A DNA stretch of 64,000 bases, from the NCBI RefSeq assembly GCF_900102335.1, contig NZ_FNBM01000001.1, forward strand, positions 954,283-1,018,282, read 5' to 3'. Origin of the DNA: Phytopseudomonas seleniipraecipitans (lineage in GTDB: Bacteria > Pseudomonadota > Gammaproteobacteria > Pseudomonadales > Pseudomonadaceae). Positions 34,861-44,644 of this stretch are shown one piece after another. The translations under genes and the position numbers were made by a program. The notes below the pieces were generated by a model that saw only the letters and a program-made list of their open reading frames with translations, was not told the DNA's origin and ran no database searches. The number at the start of each line of letters is the position of its first letter. Within the stretch, counting starts at the first letter, position 1.

Positions 34861-35328
34861 ATGGCAGACGAAAACGAAAACACCACGCCAGAGGAACAGG
34901 CGTTGGCCGATGAGTGGGCTGCTGCTCTGTCCGAGTCCGGCGATGCCGGGCAGGACGATATCGATGCCATGTTGGCTGCCAGCGCGGCGAGCCAGCCGGC
35001 CGCGCCCCGCGCGCCGATGGAAGAGTTCGGGAGCATGCCCAAGGTCAATAATCCGGTTAATCTGGAAGGGCCGAACCTCGATGTGATTCTCGACATTCCT
35101 GTGTCAATTTCCATGGAAGTGGGCAATGTCGATATCACCATCCGCAACCTGCTGCAGCTCAACCAGGGCTCGGTGATCGAGTTGGATCGCCTGGCCGGCG
35201 AGCCGCTCGACGTGCTGGTCAACGGCACGCTGATCGCGCATGGCGAAGTGGTAGTGGTCAACGAAAAGTTCGGCATCCGCCTGACCGACGTGATCAGTCC
35301 CAGCGAACGTATCAAGAAGCTGCGCTGA
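34861..35328 (+). CDS. fliN: Flagellar motor switch protein FliN
   Basis: The protein has 155 residues. An acidic, Ala-rich N-terminal extension of ~70 residues leads to the SpoA domain (LDVILDIPVSISMEVGNVDI, LNQGSVIELDRLAGEPLDVL, VVVNEKFGIRLTDVIS). It forms the base of the C-ring and docks FliH and the export ATPase. Confidence 0.96.
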   Translation: MADENENTTPEEQALADEWAAALSESGDAGQDDIDAMLAASAASQPAAPRAPMEEFGSMPKVNNPVNLEGPNLDVILDIPVSISMEVGNVDITIRNLLQLNQGSVIELDRLAGEPLDVLVNGTLIAHGEVVVVNEKFGIRLTDVISPSERIKKLR

Positions 35329-35332
35329 AACC

Positions 35333-35758
35333 ATGAACAGAATCCTGCTCGCTTTGCTGACATTGCCTTGCTCTGTCCTGGCCGCCGAACCCGTCGCTCA
35401 AGCGCCCGCTGCCGGTAGCGGCATCGGCGGTCAGTTGGTGCAGCTGGTAATTGGCTTGTTGCTGGTCATCGGCCTGATCTTTCTGCTGGCCTGGATGATG
35501 CGTCGGGTACAACGCCTGGGGCCGTCGGGCGGCAAGGTCATCAAGATTGTCGCCACACAGGCATTGAGCCCGCGTGATCGGCTGGTGCTGGTGCAGGTAG
35601 GGAACGAACAGATATTGCTTGGCCTGACCCCGGGTCGGATCAATCAACTGCATGTGATGGCCGAGCCCGTGCACTTGCCGGATGCCGAGCCGGCGTCGAC
35701 GGAGTTTGCCCAGCGCCTGATGGAGCTGCTGGGCAAGGATCAGAAGGACAAGTCCTGA
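35333..35758 (+). CDS. fliO: Flagellar export protein FliO
   Basis: The protein has 141 residues. It has a signal-like N-terminus ([20 protein letters not shown]), one strong membrane span near residues 38-60 and a cytoplasmic domain with [40 protein letters not shown] strands (given by its core [17 protein letters not shown]). FliO helps FliP to fold and assemble. The stop overlaps the fliP start by one base. Confidence 0.92.
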   Translation: MNRILLALLTLPCSVLAAEPVAQAPAAGSGIGGQLVQLVIGLLLVIGLIFLLAWMMRRVQRLGPSGGKVIKIVATQALSPRDRLVLVQVGNEQILLGLTPGRINQLHVMAEPVHLPDAEPASTEFAQRLMELLGKDQKDKS

Positions 35759-36543
35759 TGCTGCGTCTTCTGCTTGTGCTGGTGTTCACGTTGGGGGCAT
35801 CGCTGGCCTTCGCTCAGGAGCCGCCGGGCGGTATTTCGCTGATCCAGCAGGGTAATAATCCGCTGTCGATTCCGGCGATTACGCTGAGCACCGACGCCGA
35901 GGGTCAACAGGAATATTCGGTCAGCTTGCAGATTTTGCTGATCATGACTGCGCTGAGCTTCATCCCGGCGTTCGTCATGTTGATGACCAGCTTCACGCGC
36001 ATCATCATCGTCTTTTCCATCCTGCGTCAGGCCATGGGCCTGCAGCAGACGCCGTCCAATCAGATTCTTATCGGCCTCGCACTGTTCCTGACCATGTTCA
36101 TCATGGCGCCGGTGTTCGACCAGATAAACCGCGAGGCGCTGCAGCCTTATCTGAACCAGCAGCTACCTGCCCAGCAGGCCATCGAGCGGGCCGAGGTGCC
36201 GATCAAGAACTTCATGCTGGCGCAGACCCGCGAAAGCGATCTGGAGCTGTTCGTGCGCCTGTCCAAACGTACCGACATCGCCACCCCCGAGCAGGCACCG
36301 CTGACCATTCTGGTACCTGCGTTCGTGACCTCGGAGCTGAAGACCGCATTCCAGATCGGTTTCATGATCTTCATTCCGTTTTTGATCATCGACATGGTGG
36401 TAGCCAGTATTCTCATGGCCATGGGGATGATGATGCTCTCGCCGCTGATCATTTCCCTGCCGTTCAAGATCATGCTGTTCGTGCTGATCGACGGCTGGGC
36501 GCTGATCATGGGCACCCTGGCCAGCAGTTTCGGCACCCTATAG
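35758..36543 (+). CDS. fliP: Flagellar export gate protein FliP
   Basis: The protein has 261 residues. A cleavable signal peptide ends at FAFAQ-type residues (ASLAFA-QE). Four membrane segments form part of the FliP5FliQ4FliR1 gate. Family motifs are [20 protein letters not shown] (ends shown), the [16 protein letters not shown] segment and [20 protein letters not shown]. Confidence 0.97.
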   Translation: MLRLLLVLVFTLGASLAFAQEPPGGISLIQQGNNPLSIPAITLSTDAEGQQEYSVSLQILLIMTALSFIPAFVMLMTSFTRIIIVFSILRQAMGLQQTPSNQILIGLALFLTMFIMAPVFDQINREALQPYLNQQLPAQQAIERAEVPIKNFMLAQTRESDLELFVRLSKRTDIATPEQAPLTILVPAFVTSELKTAFQIGFMIFIPFLIIDMVVASILMAMGMMMLSPLIISLPFKIMLFVLIDGWALIMGTLASSFGTL

Positions 36544-36553
36544 CGAGGCTCTC

Positions 36554-36823
36554 ATGACCCCTGAAGTTGCCGTCGACCTGTTCCGCGAAGGGCTCTGGCT
36601 GATCTCCATGATGGTTGGCTTGCTGGTCATGCCGAGTTTACTGGTCGGCCTGCTGGTGGCGATGTTCCAGGCCGCCACCCAGATCAACGAACAGACGCTG
36701 AGCTTTCTGCCGCGCCTGTTGGTCATGCTGCTGACGTTGATCGTCGCCGGGCCGTGGATGGTGCAACAGCTGATGGAATACACGCAGAACCTGATCATGA
36801 ACATTCCGCAGCTGATCGGCTAA
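36554..36823 (+). CDS. fliQ: Flagellar export gate protein FliQ
   Basis: The protein has 89 residues with two membrane hairpin helices (LWLISMMVGLLVMPSLLVGL and FLPRLLVMLLTLIVAGPWM). The conserved FQAATQINEQTLSF loop lies between them. It is four copies of the export gate. It starts ten bases after fliP. Confidence 0.96.
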   Translation: MTPEVAVDLFREGLWLISMMVGLLVMPSLLVGLLVAMFQAATQINEQTLSFLPRLLVMLLTLIVAGPWMVQQLMEYTQNLIMNIPQLIG

Positions 36824-36828
36824 GCACG

Positions 36829-37605
36829 ATGTTCGAGCTGAGCGACGCGCAGATTGGCAGCTGGGTCAGCAGTTTTGTGCTGCCGCTGTTTCGAATCGCC
36901 GCGTTGCTGATGGTCATGCCGATCATCGGTACCCAGCTGGTTCCGACGCGTGTACGGCTTTATTTGTCGCTGGCTATCAGCGTGGTGCTGGTGCCAACCT
37001 TGCCGCCAATGCCGCAGGTTGACTCGATCAGCCTGCAGGCTTTCATGCTCATCGCCCAGGAGATTCTCATCGGGGTGATGCTCGGCTTCGTGCTGCAGCT
37101 GTTCTTCCACGTCTTCGTGGTCGCCGGGCAGATTCTGGCGATGCAGATGGGGCTGGGGTTCGCCTCCATGGTCGACCCGGCCAACGGAATATCGGTACCG
37201 GTGATTGGCCAGTACTTCACCATGTTGGTTACGCTGCTGTTTCTGGCCATGAACGGCCACCTGGTGGTGTTCGAAGTGCTGGCCGAGAGCTTCCTTACGC
37301 TGCCGCCCGGGTCTGGGCTGCAAGTCGACCATTACTGGGAAATAGCCACCAAGCTCGGCTGGGTAATGGGTGCGGCGCTGATCATCGTACTGCCTGCGGT
37401 GACCGCGCTGCTGGTGGTCAATATCGCCTTTGGGGTGATGACCCGAGCGGCGCCGCAACTGAACATCTTTTCCATCGGTTTCCCGCTCACGCTGGTGCTG
37501 GGGATGGTGATCGTGTGGATTTCCATGGCCGACATCCTGTCGCATTATCAGGCGTTGGCTTCCGAGGCACTGATCATGCTGCGTGAACTGGCGAGGGCGA
37601 GCTGA
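36829..37605 (+). CDS. fliR: Flagellar export gate protein FliR
   Basis: The protein has 258 residues with about six hydrophobic segments. Family motifs include FVLPLFRIAALLMVMPIIGT, the ILIGVMLGFVLQLFFHVFVV region and AFGVMTRAAPQLNIFSIGFP. It completes the FliPQR helical gate. ATG 36829 is set by homology, five bases after fliQ. Its stop shares one base with the flhB start (TGATG). Confidence 0.96.
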   Translation: MFELSDAQIGSWVSSFVLPLFRIAALLMVMPIIGTQLVPTRVRLYLSLAISVVLVPTLPPMPQVDSISLQAFMLIAQEILIGVMLGFVLQLFFHVFVVAGQILAMQMGLGFASMVDPANGISVPVIGQYFTMLVTLLFLAMNGHLVVFEVLAESFLTLPPGSGLQVDHYWEIATKLGWVMGAALIIVLPAVTALLVVNIAFGVMTRAAPQLNIFSIGFPLTLVLGMVIVWISMADILSHYQALASEALIMLRELARAS

Positions 37606-38741
37606 TGGCCGAGTCGGAAAGCGGTGCCGATAAAAGCGAGGAACCCACGGAGAAACGGGTCCGTGAGTCTCGTGCGAAAGGACAGATTGCCCGCTCCAGA
37701 GAGCTGAACACCTTCGCCGTGATGCTGGCAGGTACCGGCGGCTTGCTGGCGACCGGCGGCGCCATCGGCAATGCGCTGCTGGAAATCATGCGTGGCAATT
37801 TCGAGCTGACGCGTGAGGTGTTGTTTGACGAGCGGAGTATGGCGTTATTGCTGGCCGCCTCTGGAGAGGTTGCTCTTAAGGCGCTCATGCCGCTTTTCGT
37901 GGTCTTGCTGATAGCCTCCATCGTCGGCCCTATCGCGTTGGGCGGCTGGCTGTTCTCGGCCAAGGCGATGGCACCCAAGTTCAGCCGCATGAACCCGCTG
38001 GCTGGGCTCAAGCGCATGTTCTCGATGAAGGCGCTGATCGAACTCGTCAAGGCGCTGGCGAAGTTCATCCTGATCCTGGTTGTGGCGCTGGTGGTGCTGT
38101 CGATGGATCGCGACGACTTGTTGGCGATCGCCAATGAGCCGATCGAGTCGGCCATCATGCATTCCGCAGAGGTGGTGGGCTGGAGCGCCCTGTGGATGTC
38201 ATTCGGACTGATTCTGATCGCCGCCGTGGATGTACCGTTCCAGCTCTGGGACAACAAGCAGAAGCTGATGATGACCAAGCAGGAGGTCCGGGACGAGTAC
38301 AAGGACAGTGAGGGCAAACCTGAGGTCAAGCAGCGCATTCGTCAGTTGCAGCACGAGATGACCCAGCGCCGCATGATGCAGGCCGTGCCGCAGGCCGATG
38401 TGGTGATCACAAACCCGACCCACTTTGCCGTGGCGTTGAAGTACGACCCTGAAAAGGGCCAGGCGCCGATGCTGCTCGCCAAGGGCAGCGACTTTACTGC
38501 GCTGAAAATTCGTGAGATCGCCCAAGAGCACAAGGTCATGCTGCTGGAGTCCCCGGCGCTCGCGCGCTCGATCTATCACACCACCGAACTTGACCAGGAG
38601 ATCCCGGCGGGGCTGTACCTGGCGGTGGCCCAAGTGCTGGCGTATGTCTATCAGATTCGCCAGTACCAGGCCGGGAAGGGCAAGCGTCCTGAACCGCTCA
38701 AGGATCTGCCCATTCCGCCTGATCTGCGTCGCGACGAATAA
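37605..38741 (+). CDS. flhB: Flagellar export switch protein FlhB
   Basis: The protein has 378 residues. The N-terminus (KSEEPTEKRVRESRAKGQIARS) and four membrane segments are followed by the cytoplasmic domain, with the autocleavage motif NPTH at residues 270-273. Cleavage between Asn and Pro allows FliK to switch export from hook to filament proteins. It is the last gene of the fliL operon. Confidence 0.97.
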   Translation: MAESESGADKSEEPTEKRVRESRAKGQIARSRELNTFAVMLAGTGGLLATGGAIGNALLEIMRGNFELTREVLFDERSMALLLAASGEVALKALMPLFVVLLIASIVGPIALGGWLFSAKAMAPKFSRMNPLAGLKRMFSMKALIELVKALAKFILILVVALVVLSMDRDDLLAIANEPIESAIMHSAEVVGWSALWMSFGLILIAAVDVPFQLWDNKQKLMMTKQEVRDEYKDSEGKPEVKQRIRQLQHEMTQRRMMQAVPQADVVITNPTHFAVALKYDPEKGQAPMLLAKGSDFTALKIREIAQEHKVMLLESPALARSIYHTTELDQEIPAGLYLAVAQVLAYVYQIRQYQAGKGKRPEPLKDLPIPPDLRRDE

Positions 38742-38748
38742 ACCAGTG

Positions 38749-38772
38749 CATCGCGAACCGCGGTTCGCGATG
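38749..38772. terminator. Perfect 24-bp palindrome between flhB and sodC
   Basis: CATCGCGAACC-GC-GGTTCGCGATG reads the same on both strands and lies 8 bases after the flhB stop and 13 bases beyond the sodC stop. The position suits a bidirectional terminator, but neither side has a long T-run. Confidence 0.5.
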
Positions 38773-38784
38773 TCTGCAGGTTTG

Positions 38785-39306
38785 TTACTTGATTACGCCA
38801 CAGGCGACGCGAGCGCCACCGCCACCCAATGGTTTCGGGTGGTCAGCATGGTTGTCGCCACCCGCATGTACCATCAGCGACAGGTTCTTCAGCTCGTCGA
38901 CGCTCTTGATGCGCGGCGCCAGCACCGGCTGGTTGGCTTTGCCGTCTGCGGTGACCAGCAGGGCGGGAAGGTCGCCCAGATGGCCTTCACCCCACGGCAA
39001 ACCGTGCTTGCCGGCATTCTTCGGATCCCAGTGGCCGCCAGCCGCTTCTGCAGCAGATGCTTGGCCGTCTTTCTCGGCGGCATCGCAGCTGGGCTTGCTG
39101 TGTACATGGAAGCCGTGCACGCCGGGGGCCAGGTCGTGCAGCTCAGGTGTGAATACCACGCCGTATGGGCTTTGACTGATCACCACCTTGCCGACTGAAG
39201 AGCCAACGCCTTTCGCGTCCACGGCATTGAGGTCGACGGTCAGGTCGGCGGCTTGCAGGCTAGCGGCGCAGCAACTGGCCAGTGCGGCCATCATCCAGCG
39301 TTTCAT
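38785..39306 (-). CDS. sodC: Periplasmic Cu/Zn superoxide dismutase
   Basis: The protein has 173 residues with a signal peptide ending SLQAA. Copper and zinc ligands are seen in [33 protein letters not shown] (ends of one block) and [20 protein letters not shown]. The two cysteines (SKPSC and RVACGV) form the usual disulfide. It disproportionates superoxide in the periplasm. GAGGAG precedes ATG 39306. It is the only reverse-strand gene in ~31 kb of motility genes, inserted between flhB and flhA. Confidence 0.93.
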   Translation of the reverse strand: MKRWMMAALASCCAASLQAADLTVDLNAVDAKGVGSSVGKVVISQSPYGVVFTPELHDLAPGVHGFHVHSKPSCDAAEKDGQASAAEAAGGHWDPKNAGKHGLPWGEGHLGDLPALLVTADGKANQPVLAPRIKSVDELKNLSLMVHAGGDNHADHPKPLGGGGARVACGVIK

Positions 39307-39456
39307 AGTGCACTCCTCGAGAATGAAAAATCTGTCGGCGAAGACATCGCCTACACAGTGAGTGGACTTGAGTTTTCCCGCGTGGTTCGTGTTTTCGTCC
39401 CCTTTATCCACACACGCGACACGCGCAGAGCCGCTCGTTCAAGGCTTTTCGCAGAC

Positions 39457-39474
39457 TTGGACAGCTTCTTGCAA
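39457..39474 (+). promoter_or_regulatory. Sigma-54 promoter of the flhA operon
   Basis: TTGGACAG-CTTC-TTGCAA has GG-N10-GC spacing and lies ~58 bases before the flhA start, in the gap behind sodC. It should drive flhA-flhF-fleN-fliA. Confidence 0.75.
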
Positions 39475-39531
39475 AGACCGGCAGCAGAGGCGCTCAGGGC
39501 GTCAAAAGTTTGAATCAGCCGGGGTAACCAC

Positions 39532-41661
39532 GTGGCAGCAGATCGCTCACAAATGATTGGCAACGTTCGCAGCAACCTCTCCGGGTTGCGCAACGGCAAT
39601 CTCGGTATCCCGCTGATGCTGCTGACCATGCTGGCCATGGTCATGCTGCCGATTCCGCCGCTGCTGCTCGACATTCTGTTCACCTTCAGCATCGCGCTGT
39701 CCATCGTCGTGTTGCTGGTGGCGATTTACGCCCTACGGCCGCTCGACTTCGCCGTGTTTCCTACCATTCTGTTGGCCGCAACGCTCTTGCGTCTGGCGCT
39801 CAACGTGGCGTCCACCCGCGTGGTGCTACTCAACGGGCAAGACGGCCACGATGCTGCCGGTAAGGTGATCCAGGCATTCGGTGAGGTGGTGATCGGCGGC
39901 AACTATGTGGTCGGTATCGTGGTGTTCGCGATCCTCATGATCATCAACTTCGTGGTGGTCACCAAGGGCGCGGGGCGCATTTCTGAAGTCAGCGCGCGGT
40001 TCACCCTCGACGCCATGCCCGGCAAACAGATGGCCATCGACGCCGACCTTAATGCTGGCCTGATCGATCAGGTCGAAGCCAAGAAGCGTCGCAGCGAAGT
40101 GGCGCAGGAGGCTGATTTCTACGGCTCGATGGACGGTGCCAGCAAATTTGTCCGCGGTGATGCCGTTGCAGGCCTGCTGATCCTGTTTATCAACCTGATT
40201 GGCGGGGTCGCCATCGGCATGCTGCAGCACGGCCTGACGTTCGCCGATGCAGGCCGTATCTACACCCTGCTGACCATCGGTGACGGCCTGGTGGCGCAGA
40301 TACCATCGCTGCTGCTGTCGACCGCTGCTGCGATCATGGTGACCCGGGTTTCCAGTTCCGAAGACATGGGCGCTCAGGTCAATCGCCAGATGTTCGCCTC
40401 ACCGCGGGCGTTGGCAGTATCGGCCGCCATCATGATCGCCATGGGCCTGGTGCCCGGCATGCCGCACATGTCCTTTATCAGCCTGGGCTTGGTCGCTGCA
40501 GGCGCCGCTTACTGGATTGCCAACAAGCAGCGCAAGGTCAAGGAAGAGGAAGTCCAGGAAGTACAGCGTCAACAGGAGTTGTTGCCGGCGCAGCGTGCTC
40601 AAGAGGTCAAGGAACTCGGCTGGGATGACGTCATGCCTGTCGATATGGTCGGCCTGGAAGTCGGCTACCGGCTTATCCCGCTGGTCGATCGCAACCAGGG
40701 TGGGCAATTGCTGGCGCGTATCAAGGGCGTGCGCAAGAAGCTTTCGCAGGAGATGGGCTTCCTGATGCCGTCTGTGCACATACGCGACAACCTCGACCTG
40801 CAGCCTAACGCCTATCGTTTGACGCTAATGGGTGTGAGTGTCGCTGAAGCTGAGGTGTACCCGGACCGTGAGCTGGCGATCAACCCCGGCCAGGTGTTTG
40901 GCACCCTCAACGGAGTGGCCGCCAAAGATCCGGCGTTCGGTCTGGAGGCGGTGTGGATCGACCCAGGCCAGCGTGACCAGGCGCAATCGCTTGGTTACAC
41001 CGTCGTTGACGCCAGCACTGTGGTCGCCACCCACCTTAATCAGGTGTTGCACAAGCACGCTCACGAGCTGCTCGGCCATGAAGAAGTCCAGCAGTTGATG
41101 CAGTTGCTGGCGAAAAGCTCGCCCAAGCTGGCGGAGGAGCTGGTTCCAGGGCTGATCTCGCTGTCGACACTGCTCAAGGTGCTGCAAGCGCTGTTGCAGG
41201 AGCAGGTACCGGTGCGCGACATCCGCACCATCGCCGAAGCCATCGCCAACGTCGCGCCACGGAGTCAAGATCCCGCCGCCATGGTTGCCGCCGTGCGCGT
41301 CGCGCTGGCCCGTGCAATCGTGCAAAACATCGTGGGACTAGAGCCGGAGCTGCCTGTGATCACCCTTGAGCCAAGGTTGGAACAGATATTGCTAAATAGT
41401 CTTCAGAAGGCCGGTCAAGGCTCCGAGGATGGCATCCTCCTGGAGCCTGGCATGGCCGAGAAGCTGCAACGTTCCCTGGTGGAAGCAGCGCAGCGTCAGG
41501 AGATGCTTGGCAAGCCGGTGATTCTGCTGGCAGCCGGGCCGGTTCGGGGAATGCTCTCGCGTTTCGCCCGGTTGGCCGTCCCGAGCATGCATGTTCTGGC
41601 GTACCAGGAAATTCCGGACAACAAGCAGGTCACCATCGTTGCGACGGTGGGGCAGAACTAA
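39532..41661 (+). CDS. flhA: Flagellar export gate protein FlhA
   Basis: The protein has 709 residues. The N-terminal half has eight membrane segments with the FHIPEP signature region (YALRPLDFAVFPTILLAATLLRLALNVASTR; core RPLDFAVFPTILLAATLLRL). The large cytoplasmic half forms the nonameric ring that docks chaperone-substrate pairs. GTG 39532 gives an N-terminus aligned with Pseudomonas FlhA. An ATG seven codons later is the alternative. Confidence 0.95.
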   Translation: MAADRSQMIGNVRSNLSGLRNGNLGIPLMLLTMLAMVMLPIPPLLLDILFTFSIALSIVVLLVAIYALRPLDFAVFPTILLAATLLRLALNVASTRVVLLNGQDGHDAAGKVIQAFGEVVIGGNYVVGIVVFAILMIINFVVVTKGAGRISEVSARFTLDAMPGKQMAIDADLNAGLIDQVEAKKRRSEVAQEADFYGSMDGASKFVRGDAVAGLLILFINLIGGVAIGMLQHGLTFADAGRIYTLLTIGDGLVAQIPSLLLSTAAAIMVTRVSSSEDMGAQVNRQMFASPRALAVSAAIMIAMGLVPGMPHMSFISLGLVAAGAAYWIANKQRKVKEEEVQEVQRQQELLPAQRAQEVKELGWDDVMPVDMVGLEVGYRLIPLVDRNQGGQLLARIKGVRKKLSQEMGFLMPSVHIRDNLDLQPNAYRLTLMGVSVAEAEVYPDRELAINPGQVFGTLNGVAAKDPAFGLEAVWIDPGQRDQAQSLGYTVVDASTVVATHLNQVLHKHAHELLGHEEVQQLMQLLAKSSPKLAEELVPGLISLSTLLKVLQALLQEQVPVRDIRTIAEAIANVAPRSQDPAAMVAAVRVALARAIVQNIVGLEPELPVITLEPRLEQILLNSLQKAGQGSEDGILLEPGMAEKLQRSLVEAAQRQEMLGKPVILLAAGPVRGMLSRFARLAVPSMHVLAYQEIPDNKQVTIVATVGQN

Positions 41662-41676
41662 TCGAGGGTACGGGCC

Positions 41677-42978
41677 ATGCAGGTCAAACGCTTTTTCGCC
41701 GCCGATATGCGCCAAGCCATGAAGTTGGTTCGCGATGAGCTGGGCGCTGATGCGACCATCATCGGTAACCGCCGTGTAGCAGGTGGCGTGGAATTGACGG
41801 CCGCACTCGATTATCAGGTTGCGCCTGCACCGGCACGGCAACCGAATCCGGCCCTGGAAGCAGAGCTGCGCAAGACGCAATCGCGCATTGCCAGTGCCCA
41901 GGCCGAACTGACCACCCGTGCGCAGCACGATGCTGGCAAGGACCGCCAATTGCTTGGCGAGGCGCCCGCTAAGGCGGCTGACAGCCTCGCCGCTGTGCTC
42001 GAGCGCCAGCAGAAGACCGCCGCGGCACCCGCGGACCAGTCTGCTCTGGAGTCGATGCGCTCCGAGTTGCATGGCCTGCGCGAATTGATCGAAATGCAAA
42101 TGGGCTCCATGGCGTGGGGCCAACTGCAGGCTCGTCGCCCGCAGCAGGCTACTCTCTGGCGCCGCCTACAGCGCATGGGCCTACCCGCTGAACTGGCACG
42201 CTCGCTGCTGGATCGCGTGGCTTCGCTGACCGATCAGCGCCAGGCCTGGCGCATGGTACTGGCGCATTTGGCACACTCGATTCAGACCCCCAAGCAGGAA
42301 CCGATGGAAGAGGGCGGCGTTATCGCTCTGGTTGGTCCGGCAGGCATGGGCAAGACCACCACGCTGGCCAAACTGGCAGCGCGCTATGTACTCAAGTACG
42401 GCGCTACGAACATCGCGCTGGTGAGTATGGACAGCTACCGCATCGGCGCGCAGGAGCAGCTCAAGACCTTGGGCCGTATTCTTGGTGTATCGGTGACTCA
42501 CGTCGATCCGGGGCAGTCTTTGACACAAGCCCTGTCGCCGCTGGCCCGCAAGCGTGTCGTGCTGATTGATACCGCCGGCCTGCCAGCCAACGACCCGGCG
42601 CTGCGCATGCAGCTGGAGGCTCTGGCAAGCCGTGGCGTCAACGCCCGGAATTATCTGGTGATGGCGGCTACCAGCCAGGCCCAGGTGCTCAAGGCGGCGT
42701 ATCACAGCTACAAGCGCTGCGGGCTCGCCGGCTGCATTCTGAGTAAACTGGATGAGGCAACGAGTATGGGTGAGGTATTGGGTCTGGCTATTAGCCACCG
42801 TCTACCGGTAGCCTATCTGGCAGATGGCCCCCGTATTCCGGATGACATACACGTACCGCGCAGCCATCAACTGGTCAGCCGTGCTGTCGGGCTGCAGGCT
42901 CCGGAAGAGCCGAGCGAAGACACAATGGCCGATATGTTCGCTGGGTTGTATCAGGACCCGGCGCGACGCGCAGGATGA
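41677..42978 (+). CDS. flhF: Flagellar placement GTPase FlhF
   Basis: The protein has 433 residues. The N-terminal B domain (MQVKRFFAADMRQAMKLVRDELGADATIIG, core AADMRQAMKLVRDELGADA) and a helical linker are followed by the SRP-type NG domain. G1 is GPAGMGKTTTLAKLAARYV, G3 is DTAGLPANDPALR and G4 is SKLDEATSMGE. FlhF recruits FliF to the cell pole and sets polar flagellation. It lies 15 bases after flhA. Confidence 0.95.
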   Translation: MQVKRFFAADMRQAMKLVRDELGADATIIGNRRVAGGVELTAALDYQVAPAPARQPNPALEAELRKTQSRIASAQAELTTRAQHDAGKDRQLLGEAPAKAADSLAAVLERQQKTAAAPADQSALESMRSELHGLRELIEMQMGSMAWGQLQARRPQQATLWRRLQRMGLPAELARSLLDRVASLTDQRQAWRMVLAHLAHSIQTPKQEPMEEGGVIALVGPAGMGKTTTLAKLAARYVLKYGATNIALVSMDSYRIGAQEQLKTLGRILGVSVTHVDPGQSLTQALSPLARKRVVLIDTAGLPANDPALRMQLEALASRGVNARNYLVMAATSQAQVLKAAYHSYKRCGLAGCILSKLDEATSMGEVLGLAISHRLPVAYLADGPRIPDDIHVPRSHQLVSRAVGLQAPEEPSEDTMADMFAGLYQDPARRAG

Positions 42979-43073
42979 ACAGGCAGATGTGGCGAGGCGC
43001 TGGTTGCGCGCGCCATGGCAGCGCACAATGGCCCTACGGCTTAAAGCGACGTTAGATAAGGTGTGTAGATAAC

Positions 43074-43904
43074 ATGGGTATGCATCCCGTACAGGTGATC
43101 GCGGTGACTGGCGGCAAAGGCGGCGTTGGCAAGACCAATGTGTCGGTGAATTTGTCGCTGGCGCTGGCGGATCTCGGTCGGCGCGTCATGCTTATGGATG
43201 CCGACCTTGGCTTGGCCAACGTCGACGTACTGCTTGGGCTGACCGCCAAGCGCACCCTCGCTGACGTGATTGACGGCCAGTGTGATCTGCGTGATGTCGT
43301 GTTGCAGGGGCCGGGCGGGGTGCGCATCGTGCCTGCCGCCTCCGGCACACAGAGCATGGTGCAGCTCACGCCCATGCAGCACGCTGGCCTTATCCAGGCG
43401 TTCAGCGACATCAGCGACAACCTCGACGTACTGATCGTGGACACCGCTGCCGGTATCGGCGACTCGGTGGTGAGTTTCGTGCGCGCGGCCCAGGAAGTGC
43501 TGGTGGTAGTGTGTGACGAACCCACCTCGATCACCGACGCTTATGCGCTGATCAAGCTGCTCAACCGCGACCACGGCATGAACCGTTTTCGGGTGCTTGC
43601 CAACATGGCGCACAGCCCGCAGGAGGGTCGCAATCTGTTTGCTAAGCTGACCAAGGTGACCGACCGTTTTCTGGATGTTGCGCTGCAGTATGTAGGCGCG
43701 GTGCCCTATGACGAGTCGGTGCGCAAAGCCGTACAGAAGCAACGTGCGGTATATGAAGCGTTCCCTCGCTCGAAGTGCGCACTTGCGTTCAAGGCGATTG
43801 CTCAGAAGGTCGACGCGTGGCCATTGCCGGCTAACCCTCGCGGCCACCTGGAGTTTTTCGTTGAACGTCTTGTGCACCAACCGACTGCAGACACGGCTGT
43901 ATGA
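43074..43904 (+). CDS. fleN: Flagellar number regulator FleN (FlhG), MinD-like ATPase
   Basis: The protein has 276 residues. The deviant Walker A is GGKGGVGKTNVSVNL, Walker A' and B parts are VMLMDADLGLANVDVLLG and VLIVDTAAGI. FleN binds FleQ to restrain flagellar gene expression and keeps the flagellum number at one. About 95 bases separate it from flhF. Its stop overlaps the fliA start by four bases (ATGA). Confidence 0.95.
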   Translation: MGMHPVQVIAVTGGKGGVGKTNVSVNLSLALADLGRRVMLMDADLGLANVDVLLGLTAKRTLADVIDGQCDLRDVVLQGPGGVRIVPAASGTQSMVQLTPMQHAGLIQAFSDISDNLDVLIVDTAAGIGDSVVSFVRAAQEVLVVVCDEPTSITDAYALIKLLNRDHGMNRFRVLANMAHSPQEGRNLFAKLTKVTDRFLDVALQYVGAVPYDESVRKAVQKQRAVYEAFPRSKCALAFKAIAQKVDAWPLPANPRGHLEFFVERLVHQPTADTAV

Positions 43905-44644
43905 CGACAGCCTCTGGACTCCGTATGTACAGCAAGGCAACAGCACGAGATTCACAGCATCAGTTGATTGAACGCTATGCCCCGCTGGTCAAGCGCATCG
44001 CCTATCACTTGTTGGCGCGGTTACCCGCCAGCGTGCAGGTTGATGATTTGATTCAGGCAGGGATGATTGGCCTGCTCGAGGCATCGCGTAAATACGATGC
44101 CGGCAAGGGCGCCAGTTTCGAGACGTTTGCGGGTATTCGTATCCGTGGCGCCATGCTCGACGAAGTGCGTAAAGGTGACTGGGCGCCGCGTTCTGTGCAC
44201 CGCAATAGCCGTATGGTCAGCGACGCAATACGAAAAATTGAGGCCAGAACCGGAAGAGACGCTAAAGATCAGGAGGTTGCTGCCGAACTCCAATTGAGTC
44301 TCGAAGATTACTACGGCATTCTTGGCGACACTTTGGGCAGCCGCCTGTTCAGTTTCGACGACCTGTTGCAGGAAGGCGAGAACGGCGGGCTGCAGGAAGA
44401 CATGAGTTCCCTGCACCACGGACCTTCGCATGAACTGGAAGACGATCGTTTCCAGGCAGCGCTGGTGGATGCCATTGGCAACCTGCCAGAGCGTGAACGG
44501 CTGGTGCTGTCGCTGTATTACGACGAGGAATTGAACCTCAAGGAAATCGGCGAGGTGCTGGGGGTGAGTGAATCGCGAGTCAGCCAATTGCATAGCCAAT
44601 GTGCCGCACGCTTACGTGCGCGGCTGGGTGAATGGCGCGCATAG
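43901..44644 (+). CDS. fliA: Flagellar sigma factor FliA (sigma-28)
   Basis: The protein has 247 residues. Region 2 reads RYAPLVKRIAYHLLARLPA and DDLIQAGMIGLLEASRKYD, with FETFAGIRIRGAMLDEVR. Region 4 ends LNLKEIGEVLGVSESRVSQLHSQ (core KEIGEVLGVSESRVSQL). It directs late flagellar and chemotaxis genes. Targets visible in this window are the boxes before aer and parP. Confidence 0.97.
   Translation: MTTASGLRMYSKATARDSQHQLIERYAPLVKRIAYHLLARLPASVQVDDLIQAGMIGLLEASRKYDAGKGASFETFAGIRIRGAMLDEVRKGDWAPRSVHRNSRMVSDAIRKIEARTGRDAKDQEVAAELQLSLEDYYGILGDTLGSRLFSFDDLLQEGENGGLQEDMSSLHHGPSHELEDDRFQAALVDAIGNLPERERLVLSLYYDEELNLKEIGEVLGVSESRVSQLHSQCAARLRARLGEWRA

Noticed and set aside
39350..39704. A reverse-strand frame overlapping the flhA start
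   Set aside because: It overlaps the conserved N-terminus of flhA and the sigma-54 box and has no family match.
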